DNA of 11,564 bases from Acetobacteraceae bacterium (lineage in GTDB: Bacteria > Pseudomonadota > Alphaproteobacteria > Acetobacterales > Acetobacteraceae): NCBI GenBank assembly GCA_947476855.1, contig CANJSR010000124.1, positions 1 through 11,564 of the forward strand, read 5' to 3'. Both the position numbers and the translations under genes were made by a program. Every line of letters begins with the position of its first letter. Position 1 is the stretch's first letter. Under the pieces are notes generated by a model. That model searched no databases. It was not told the DNA's origin and was given only the letters and a program-made list of their open reading frames with translations. Below, piece by piece: positions 1 to 5,759 of the stretch.

Positions 1-99
1 CACGTCGGCCCGCGCCTGCAGGCGGGACCAGTCCGCGCTGCCTTGCGCGACCCCCTGCCAGTCGTCCAGCACCGCCACCTTGGTCATGTTGCCGCTCAT
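1..99 (-). CDS. D-2-hydroxyacid dehydrogenase family protein, N-terminal fragment
   Basis: Only the first 33 codons are in the window; the gene continues off the left edge. Read on the minus strand from the ATG at 99-97, it begins MSGNMTKVAVLDDWQGVAQ and continues with SADWSRLQARADV. The KVAVLDDWQGVA...ADWSRL pattern is the usual opening of D-isomer-specific 2-hydroxyacid dehydrogenases of the phosphoglycerate-dehydrogenase-like group, which are cytoplasmic NAD(P)-dependent enzymes with a split catalytic domain and a Rossmann domain. The catalytic Arg/Glu/His and the nucleotide-binding loop lie outside the window, so the substrate cannot be assigned. A GGGGAG Shine-Dalgarno sits about 7 bases before the ATG and supports this start over the in-frame ATG at codon 5. 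The gene diverges from the aspartic protease lipoprotein across 152 bp. Confidence 0.75.
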   Translation of the reverse strand, partial: MSGNMTKVAVLDDWQGVAQGSADWSRLQARADV

Positions 100-251
100 G
101 GGCGTTCTCCCCTGTTACCGATATCCAGGGTGGCGCGGAGGGCGAAACCCCGCAAGACCAGGGGGGCGCGGCCGCCGGCGTCCCCCCCCCGCCTTTCCTG
201 GGCCCTGTTCCGCGTGCAGAAAGGACCGGAACCGGGAGAGAGAGCCGCCCC

Positions 252-1172
252 ATGACGTTCGCCTGGCTGCGCGCGCCGATCGTTGTCCTGTGCCTGCTGC
301 TGGCGGCCTGCGCCCAGCCGGTCAACGAGTGCGACCTGGTGCGGATCACCCACTTGCCGCTGAGCGTGAACCACCGGCTGCTGACGGTGCCGGTGGGGAT
401 CAACGGCCAAGCGGTCTCGATGCTGGTCGATACCGGTGCCGAACGCACGATGATCACCGAGGAGACGGCCGAACGTCTCAAGGTCACGCGCGACCCGCGC
501 TTCATGACCCGCTCGGGCGGCGTTGGCGGGGTGACCCAGTCGGCCGATGCAAGGGTGGAAAGCTTCGTCCTGGGCGGGGTTGGCTTCCCGATCGATCGTG
601 TCTCGGTCAATCGCCTGGGTCCCGGCGTCCCGTTCGAGGGCATCCTCGGCGCCGATATCCTGCTGGCCTTCGACCTTGATATCGATGTCCCCGGCGGCGC
701 CCTCAGCCTCTATCGCATCCGCCGCTGCGCCGTGGCCGACCCGCCCTGGCCCGAGCGCGCCGTCCCCATCGCCGGCGTCACGGCCAGGCGGGACCGGATG
801 ATGGTGCCGATCGAGGTCAATGGCGTCGAGGGCATCGCCCTGCTCGACACTGGCGCGCAGACCAGCACCCTGGGCGCGTCCTTCGCCCGCCGGCTGGGGC
901 TGACCGACCAGGTGCTGGCCGCGGGCCCGGCCCTGACGATCCGCGGCGTCGGGCCGGGGACCTTGCAGGCCCGCATCCAGCGGTTCCGGACCGTGCGCCT
1001 CGGCCCCGTGGTCGGCACCCATGTCCTGCTGCCGGTGCTGCCGATGGATATCGGCTTTGGCGACGCGCTGATCGGGCAGGACTTCCTGCACGGACGGCGG
1101 ATGTGGGTGTCATTTCCGACGCGGCGGCTGTTCATCTCCCAGCATGGGCACGAGATGCTGCTCCGGCCCTGA
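252..1172 (+). CDS. Lipoprotein with two retropepsin-like aspartic protease domains
   Basis: This 306-residue protein begins with a lipoprotein signal peptide: R7, a hydrophobic core at 9-18, and the lipobox L17-A18-A19-C20. It is therefore probably an exported, lipid-anchored envelope protein. Two copies of a retroviral-type aspartic protease fold follow. The first has MLVDTGAERTMI with catalytic D60-T61-G62 and a closing GILGAD at 130-135. The second has ALLDTGAQTSTLG with D199-T200-G201 and a closing ALIGQDF near the C-terminus. Retropepsins are normally homodimers in which each chain gives one Asp, so the two DTG motifs here could form one active site within a single chain. Both motifs look intact. 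The substrate is unknown. The ATG at 252 follows a GGGAGAGAGAG purine run at a workable distance. The stop codon directly abuts the stop of the convergent thioesterase. Confidence 0.82.
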   Translation: MTFAWLRAPIVVLCLLLAACAQPVNECDLVRITHLPLSVNHRLLTVPVGINGQAVSMLVDTGAERTMITEETAERLKVTRDPRFMTRSGGVGGVTQSADARVESFVLGGVGFPIDRVSVNRLGPGVPFEGILGADILLAFDLDIDVPGGALSLYRIRRCAVADPPWPERAVPIAGVTARRDRMMVPIEVNGVEGIALLDTGAQTSTLGASFARRLGLTDQVLAAGPALTIRGVGPGTLQARIQRFRTVRLGPVVGTHVLLPVLPMDIGFGDALIGQDFLHGRRMWVSFPTRRLFISQHGHEMLLRP

Positions 1173-1616
1173 TCAGGCCGCCGGCACGCTGATCTTCGTC
1201 AGCAGGGCGCGGGAGTCATCGGGGATCGGCACCGGGCGCTGCGACCCACGCTCGACGAAGACATGCACGAAATGGCCCTCGGCCGTAGCGGCATCCTCGT
1301 CATTGCGGAACACCGCGAGTTCATAGCGGACCGAGCTGCGGCCGATATTCGCGACCCGGATGCCGACCGTGATCAGGTCGGGGAAGGCGACCGAGCTGTG
1401 ATAGCGGCAGGACACCTCGGCCACCACGCAATGGGTCGGGCCATCGAGCAGGCCGACGACCTTCTCCTTCATCTCGTAATAGGTCACGGCGGTGTCGAAA
1501 TAGGAGAAGTAGTTGACGTTGTTCACATGCTGGAACACGTCGTTGTCCATCCACCGCGTGGTGATCTGGTGGAACCAGCGATAGTCGGACCGGCGGCCTG
1601 GCGGGGGACGGCTCAT
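1173..1616 (-). CDS. Acyl-CoA thioesterase, 4HBT hotdog family (YbgC-like)
   Basis: This 147-residue cytoplasmic protein has the size and signature of a 4-hydroxybenzoyl-CoA thioesterase/YbgC-type hotdog enzyme, which hydrolyses acyl-CoA thioesters. The N-terminal signature TRWMDNDVFQHVNNVNYFSY covers residues 20-39. Aligned by eye with YbgC, D26 occupies the position of the catalytic aspartate, and H30, N33 and Y36 complete the conserved D-x(3)-H-x(2)-N-x(2)-Y pattern. The rest (CRYHSSVAFPDLITVGIRV, SSVRYELAVF) fits the hotdog beta sheet, with a C-terminal HVFVERGSQRPVPIP segment. An AAGGAT Shine-Dalgarno 6 bases before the ATG supports the start. The chain-length specificity cannot be read from sequence, and a housekeeping or lipid role is only inferred. 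It diverges from ycjX across 363 bp and converges with the protease gene with no intergenic base. Confidence 0.85.
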   Translation of the reverse strand: MSRPPPGRRSDYRWFHQITTRWMDNDVFQHVNNVNYFSYFDTAVTYYEMKEKVVGLLDGPTHCVVAEVSCRYHSSVAFPDLITVGIRVANIGRSSVRYELAVFRNDEDAATAEGHFVHVFVERGSQRPVPIPDDSRALLTKISVPAA

Positions 1617-1979
1617 GTTCGCATCCTTGCGGGTTGGGCGGCGCCGTTGAAGCGGATCGGGGCGGTGATGTCCATTGGTTGGGGGAGGCGGCCTGGAGCC
1701 CCCGCGGCCCTCCCCCTGTCATTCCCGCCGCCAAAGCACGTCATCCCCGCGCTTGTCGCGGGGACCAATCGCGGCAGCGTGCTGGGGATGATCCCCGCGA
1801 CAAGCGCGGGGATGACGGGAGGGAGGGGCCGGGGGATGACCCCCGCAGGAGTGAGCGGCCACAACGACACCCCGACGTCCACCCATCCCCTTTGTTCGCC
1901 ACGCGGACGCATTATCTGAACACCTCCGCCCCGCCCGCCATCCCGGCCAGCGACCCGGCGGACGCATGGGCGGGAGAGG
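1617..1979. other. Divergent intergenic region without a credible gene
   Basis: This spacer separates the start of the thioesterase gene (minus) from the start of ycjX (plus) and must hold both promoters. I could not pick convincing -35/-10 boxes. Its middle is occupied by a palindromic repeat cluster (about 1718-1850, see the separate entry). Open frames crossing it on both strands are low-complexity and simply translate the repeat; none has domain signal. The segment near the ycjX start carries a purine-rich GGGAGAGG. Confidence 0.6.
1739..1817. repeat. REPIN-like double palindrome
   Basis: A perfect 26 bp inverted repeat has arms at 1739-1764 and 1792-1817 separated by 27 bp. Each arm is itself a small hairpin: CCCCGCG-CTTGT-CGCGGGG inside a GTCAT...A context. 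Two inverted REP-like hairpins that can also pair as one long hairpin is the architecture of REPIN elements. Decayed copies of the same motif flank it: GTCATTCCCGCC at 1718-1729 and a GGGGGATGACCCCCGC stretch at 1831-1845. That suggests several rounds of insertion and decay at the same spot. The GTCATCCCCGCG core is the sort of dispersed repeat seen many times in GC-rich alphaproteobacterial genomes, but copy number cannot be judged from this window. No RAYT transposase gene is present here. Confidence 0.75.
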
Positions 1980-3467
1980 ATGGCGCTAGGCTTCAACGAC
2001 ATGGGGACCGGTCTGTTTGACCGCGCCGCCCGCTCTCTCAATGAGGACCGGATCGGCCTCGCCGTCACCGGTCTCAGCCGGTCCGGCAAGACCGTCTTTG
2101 TCACCTCCCTCATCCAGAATCTCCTGGCCCTTGGCCATGGCGTGAACACGCTGCCGGCCTTCGCCGATGTGCTGCGGACCGATGGCGTTTCCCGCCTGCT
2201 CGACGTCGCCATCCTGCCGGCCGGCGCGTCCGCCCTGCCGCATTTCGACCAGGCGGCGAAGTTGGCCCGCCTGTCCGCCGCCCAACCCGCCTGGCCGGAC
2301 CGGACCGAGGATCTGGCGACCATCTCCCTGATGCTGACCATCGCCCGCCCCTCCGGCCTCGGCCGCCGGATCGGGCCGCGCCGGGTCCGTCTCGATATCC
2401 TGGACTACCCAGGCGAGTGGCTGCTCGACCTGCCGCTGCTGCACCAGGATTTTGCCGCGTGGTCGGTCCAGACGCTCGATCTGCTGCGCCAGCCGCCGCG
2501 GCGGGCGATCTTTCAGCCGTTCCTGGATTTCCTCGACCGCCAGGGTGCGACCGTCACCCCCGATGAGGCGCTGGCCCGCCAGGGGCACCAGCTTTACCGG
2601 GCGGCGCTGGATCAATGCCGGCGGGAACGCGGCCTGCGCTTCCTCCAGCCCGGCCGCTTCCTGTGTCCCGGCCCGCGCGGCGACGTGCCCTATATGTGGT
2701 TCTATCCCGCCGATCCCGCCCAGCGCGGCGGCATGACCGACCTGCTGGCCGAACGGTTCGAGGCGTACAAGCTGGCCGTGCGGACCGAGTTCTTCGAACC
2801 GCATTTCGCCTCCTTCTCCCGCCAGGTGATGCTCGTCGACGTGCTGGGCGCCCTGGTGGCAGGCCGAGCGGCGTTTGAGGATACGGTGAGGGCGATTCAG
2901 GCGATTGCGGGGGCGTTGCGGTATGGCTCGGGTGGCGGCGTCATCCCCACGACGGCGTCCTGGCTGCTGCGTGGCATGGGTCATGTCCTGCCGCCGGTCC
3001 TGGGGCGCGCCTCCGACGCGGCGGCCCGCCATCTCAGCGACCCCAGCATCGACCGGATCGCCTTCGTCGCCACCAAGGCCGACCATGTCCCCGCGCTCAA
3101 GCGCGAGAACCTGCGCCATCTGCTGCGCGCGTTGGTCGATCCGATCGCGGAACACCCCGCCGGCGCCGGGGCCGCGATCGGCCACCACGTCGCTGCCTCC
3201 CTGCTGTCGACCGAGGACGGCAGCGCCAGGATGGACGGCCGAACCATCCCGGTCGTGCAGGGGATCGTGATGGGAGAGGACAAGGTCCGCCCCTATTTCG
3301 TGGGCGAGGTCCCCTCCGGCCCGCCGCCCGCCGATTTCTGGTCGGAGTCCTTCTTTGAGCTGCCGGTCTTCCGCCCGCCGCCAGTCGACCCCTCGGGCCG
3401 GACCGGACTGCCGCATCTCGGCCTGGACCGGGTCCTGGCCGACCTGATCGGAGACCTGGTGCAATGA
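1980..3467 (+). CDS. ycjX: YcjX-family (DUF463) P-loop NTPase
   Basis: This 495-residue protein matches the YcjX/DUF463 family of P-loop NTPases, which in gammaproteobacteria accompany the phage-shock-protein regulon and pair with YcjF. The Walker A motif GLSRSGKT is at residues 31-38 after the typical RIGLAVTGLSRSGKTVF context. The family's switch-like LDILDYPGEWLLDLPLL lies around 138-154, with D142 and G145-E146. A G4-like TKAD is at 365-368 in IAFVATKADHVP. FRPPPVDPSGRTGLPHLGLD near the C-terminus also fits the family. No membrane segment or signal is visible, so it is probably cytosolic or membrane-peripheral. The ATG at 1980 has a GGGAG only 3 bases upstream; the in-frame ATG at 2001 (codon 8) is an alternative, and the family core begins after both. 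The stop overlaps the ycjF start (ATGA), which indicates translational coupling. Confidence 0.9.
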   Translation: MALGFNDMGTGLFDRAARSLNEDRIGLAVTGLSRSGKTVFVTSLIQNLLALGHGVNTLPAFADVLRTDGVSRLLDVAILPAGASALPHFDQAAKLARLSAAQPAWPDRTEDLATISLMLTIARPSGLGRRIGPRRVRLDILDYPGEWLLDLPLLHQDFAAWSVQTLDLLRQPPRRAIFQPFLDFLDRQGATVTPDEALARQGHQLYRAALDQCRRERGLRFLQPGRFLCPGPRGDVPYMWFYPADPAQRGGMTDLLAERFEAYKLAVRTEFFEPHFASFSRQVMLVDVLGALVAGRAAFEDTVRAIQAIAGALRYGSGGGVIPTTASWLLRGMGHVLPPVLGRASDAAARHLSDPSIDRIAFVATKADHVPALKRENLRHLLRALVDPIAEHPAGAGAAIGHHVAASLLSTEDGSARMDGRTIPVVQGIVMGEDKVRPYFVGEVPSGPPPADFWSESFFELPVFRPPPVDPSGRTGLPHLGLDRVLADLIGDLVQ

Positions 3468-4408
3468 CCAACCGTCCCCGCTTCCTGGATGAACCGGCCG
3501 CGGTGGAACCGATCCGTCCGGTGGTGGCCGAGGCGCCGATCCAGGCCCGCCCGATGCTGCTGGATCCCACGCCCGACGCGCCGTCCAGCCTGCAACCGGC
3601 CTGGGCGCCGCCGCCGATTGCCACCGCGCCTGGTCGCGCCGGGAACGGGTTCTGGATGGCGACCGGCGCGCTGGTGGCGCTTGGGACCTGGGCGGGTGTC
3701 TCGGCGGCGTCCTATGTCGTCGATGCCTTCACCCAACCTACTCCCCTGAGCATCGCGGCGGCGTTGGGGATCAGCGGCGGGCTGGCCATCGCCGGCTATG
3801 GCATGGGCGCGGAGTGGCGGGATTACCGCCGCCTGCGGACCGTGGACCTGACCCGAGCCACACTCTCCGACCCCGATTCCCCCGTGCCCCCGGTACGCCA
3901 CGCCGCGCTGGACTGGCTGGCGCGGGTCGAGGCCCATGTGCCGGACGCCCTGGCGGTGCGGCAGGCGCTGCGCGACGCGACCTCGGTGGCCGAGATCGGC
4001 GCGATCCTGCGCGGCCGGGTGGATGCGCCGCTGCGGGAGGCCGTGCGCCGCATCGGCCAGGACGCGGCGGTGGAGGGCGCGGCCCTGGTCGCCATCAGCC
4101 CGCATGCGAGCTGGGACGGCATGATCGCCGCCTTCAAGGGCCTGCTCGTGATCCGCAAGGTCGCTCGGCTTTATGGCATGCGGCCGGGCCCGGCGGTGAC
4201 GGCCGCGCTGGTCCGCAAGGTCGCCTGGACCGCGGCGGGGACGGCGGGGATCGACCTGCTGTCGCAGACCGTGGCGGACCAGGCGCTGACATCCTTGCCA
4301 GTCGCCCGCCATCTGCTGGCCGCCCTGCCGGGCAGCGGGGTGACGGCGCTGCGGTTGTATCGCCTGGCCTCGATCACCGCCGAGGCGTGCAGCCCGGTGA
4401 AAAGGTAG
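3464..4408 (+). CDS. ycjF: YcjF-family (TIGR01620/DUF697) inner-membrane protein
   Basis: This 314-residue protein is the usual partner of YcjX. It has a Pro/Ala-rich, probably disordered cytoplasmic N-terminus (residues 1-60), then two hydrophobic segments at about 63-86 and 96-115 that should form a transmembrane hairpin. A long helical C-terminal DUF697-type region follows. In that region ISPHASWDGM (211-220), VIRKVARLYGMRPG (229-242) and HLLAALPGSGVTALRLYRLA (283-302) match the conserved blocks of the family. It is expected in the inner membrane; its molecular role is not established. The start codon overlaps the ycjX stop by 4 bases, so the two are almost certainly co-translated. No pspA/B/C genes are next to the pair, unlike in Escherichia coli. 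It is slightly shorter than the roughly 350-residue enterobacterial proteins. Confidence 0.85.
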   Translation: MTNRPRFLDEPAAVEPIRPVVAEAPIQARPMLLDPTPDAPSSLQPAWAPPPIATAPGRAGNGFWMATGALVALGTWAGVSAASYVVDAFTQPTPLSIAAALGISGGLAIAGYGMGAEWRDYRRLRTVDLTRATLSDPDSPVPPVRHAALDWLARVEAHVPDALAVRQALRDATSVAEIGAILRGRVDAPLREAVRRIGQDAAVEGAALVAISPHASWDGMIAAFKGLLVIRKVARLYGMRPGPAVTAALVRKVAWTAAGTAGIDLLSQTVADQALTSLPVARHLLAALPGSGVTALRLYRLASITAEACSPVKR

Positions 4409-4431
4409 GGCGCGTATAGCCTCCACGCCCT
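4407..4431 (+). terminator. Possible weak hairpin at the end of ycjXF
   Basis: AGGGCG at 4407-4412 can pair with CGCCCT at 4426-4431 around a 13-base loop, starting inside the ycjF stop codon. It is followed by a pyrimidine-rich CCTCTTGTCTT rather than a clean T run. Position suits termination of the ycjXF transcript, but the stem is short and there is no proper U tract. Confidence 0.3.
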
Positions 4432-4498
4432 CCTCTTGTCTTAGTGGAAGGGGCGGCAGACCGGGTCAGGAGCCGACAAATTCGATTCCATGCCCCCG

Positions 4499-4655
4499 CT
4501 CCCCTTGAGGGAGGGGGTTGGGGGGAGGGGTCATCGCGGCACCAACTTTCCATGATCCCCGATCAGCACCCTTTATCGCGGCACCAGTTTTCCATAGCCC
4601 CCGATCAACAACCTTCGTGGATCGACCCCTCCCCCGGCCCCTCCCTCAAGGGGAG
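4499..4655. repeat. Composite intergenic repeat: inverted arms enclosing a two-unit tandem repeat
   Basis: The outer arms, 4499-4532 (34 bp) and 4624-4655 (32 bp), are inverted copies starting CTCCCCTTGAGGGAGGGG and ending GGAGGGGTC. They differ only in a short middle stretch (GTTGGGG versus CCGGG). Between them lie two head-to-tail units with a 42 bp period, 4533-4574 and 4575-4616. Both start ATCGCGGCACCA, continue with (A/G)(C/T)TTTCCAT and contain CCCCGATCA, with a few substitutions. The whole ~157 bp looks like a small mobile or dispersed element of the MITE/palindromic-unit kind. No target-site duplication was evident. It occupies the convergent gap after ycjF, and its right part reads as the last codons of epmB. 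Confidence 0.75.
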
Positions 4656-5687
4656 GGGAGAAGCTATCCCCCGACGGACCCCGCCGGGGTCCCGCACACC
4701 CCCATCGACCTCCAGGTAATCCGGCCCGATCGGCACCTTCCCGTGCCCGCCCGGGATATCCAGCACATAGGTCGGCCAAGCCAGCCCCGTCACCCGCCCA
4801 CGCAGAGCCGCCAGCAGCCGCCGGCCTTCCTCGATCGGCACATGGAACCGCGCGGTCCCCGGCGCCGCGTCCAACTGGTGCAGGTAATAGGGCTTCACCC
4901 GCGCCGCGATCATCGCGCGGAACAGCGCTTCCAGCGCCTCGGCCGAGTCATTCACCCCACGCAGCAGCACCGACTGTCCCAGCACCGGCACGGCCCGGGC
5001 CTGAATCCGCCGCAGCGCCGCCCGTGCCTCCGCCGAGAACTCCCGCGCATGGTTGGCATGCACGACCACCCAGACCGAGCGGTCCGTCTCCAGCGCGGCG
5101 ACCAGGGCATCATTCACCCGCTCCGGGTCCGCCACGGGAACGCGCGTGTGGATACGGATCGTCTCGATGTGCTGGATCGCCGACAGCGCCGCCACGATCG
5201 CCCCCAGCCGCCGAGGAGACAGCATCAGCGGATCGCCCCCGGTCAGGATCACCTCCCGGATCGCCGGATGACCAGCGAACCAGCGATAGGCGGCGTCCAA
5301 CTCCGCCTCGGTCAGCAGCCCGCCATCCGGTCCCACATGCTCCCGCCGGAAGCAGAACCGGCAATAGACGGGGCAGATCAGCAAAGGCTTCAGCAGTGCC
5401 CGGTCGGCATAGCGATGCACCACGCCCTTGACCGGAGACAGCGCATCGTCCGCGATCGGGTCGACGCTCTCATGCGGGGCCGTGACCAGTTCCGCGACAT
5501 CGGGGATGAACTGGAGCCCGATCGGGTCATCCGCCCGCTCGATCAGCGCCCGCACCGCCGGTGTCAGGGCGATCGCATACCGCGCCGCCACCGCATGCGT
5601 ATCCGCCAGGGCGTCCGGCGCGATCAGCCCCGCGCGCAGCAGGGCCTCCGCGTCGCGCAGCACCCGGTCAGGCAAGGGCGCATTCAC
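4605..5687 (-). CDS. epmB: EF-P (R)-beta-lysylation protein EpmB, lysine 2,3-aminomutase
   Basis: This 360-residue radical-SAM, PLP-dependent enzyme isomerises L-alpha-lysine to (R)-beta-lysine, the donor that EpmA attaches to elongation factor P. The [4Fe-4S] cysteines are C105-x3-C109-x2-C112 (CPVYCRFCF), followed by the SAM-binding TGGDPL at 149-154. The PLP lysine is K317 in PGGHGKVP. D273 (HQLDAAPG) and D310 (YVLDIPGG) have the same spacing to each other (37) and to the lysine (7) as the two substrate-binding aspartates of clostridial lysine 2,3-aminomutase (D293, D330, K337). The length and absence of a long N-terminal domain favour EpmB over catabolic aminomutases. A GTG at 5687-5685 is the most sensible start; there is only a G-rich stretch as ribosome site and no in-frame ATG nearby. 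Residues 341-360 (SPLPLREGPGEGS...) are encoded by the adjacent repeat and replace the normal tail. It diverges from the epmA fusion gene. Confidence 0.88.
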   Translation of the reverse strand: MNAPLPDRVLRDAEALLRAGLIAPDALADTHAVAARYAIALTPAVRALIERADDPIGLQFIPDVAELVTAPHESVDPIADDALSPVKGVVHRYADRALLKPLLICPVYCRFCFRREHVGPDGGLLTEAELDAAYRWFAGHPAIREVILTGGDPLMLSPRRLGAIVAALSAIQHIETIRIHTRVPVADPERVNDALVAALETDRSVWVVVHANHAREFSAEARAALRRIQARAVPVLGQSVLLRGVNDSAEALEALFRAMIAARVKPYYLHQLDAAPGTARFHVPIEEGRRLLAALRGRVTGLAWPTYVLDIPGGHGKVPIGPDYLEVDGGVRDPGGVRRGIASPLPLREGPGEGSIHEGC

Positions 5688-5759
5688 GCCCCCGGGCCCG
5701 CCAGGCGATGGCCGGCGCGCTGGTTCTGGCGAACCGTTCCTGCGATATGTCGGCCTGCC
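5688..5759. promoter_or_regulatory. Divergent epmB/epmA spacer
   Basis: These 72 bases lie between the GTG of epmB and the ATG of the sulfotransferase-EpmA gene and must hold the signals for both, unless transcription begins inside the genes. The left part is very GC-rich (CCCCCGGGCCCG). The right part, TTCTGG...GATATG, is the only relatively AT-rich stretch, and I could not assign promoter boxes with confidence. Neither gene has a strong Shine-Dalgarno, so weak or leaderless translation is possible. Confidence 0.4.

Noticed and set aside
192..224. Hairpin CCTTTC/GAAAGG upstream of the protease lipoprotein as a regulatory structure
   Set aside because: Six-base stem with a 21-base loop in a C-rich region; too weak to support a terminator or riboswitch.
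1986..3464. A 492-codon minus-strand frame covering all of ycjX
   Set aside because: The product has no recognisable domain and a skewed Gly/Gln/Arg composition; the plus strand encodes a clear YcjX.
4533..4616. CRISPR array from the two 42 bp units
   Set aside because: The units are directly adjacent with no spacer, there are only two, and they are enclosed by inverted arms.
4518..5759. Upstream extension of the sulfotransferase-EpmA frame to 4518
   Set aside because: The added sequence is antisense to epmB and has no domain signal; the ATG at 5760 directly precedes the sulfotransferase loop.
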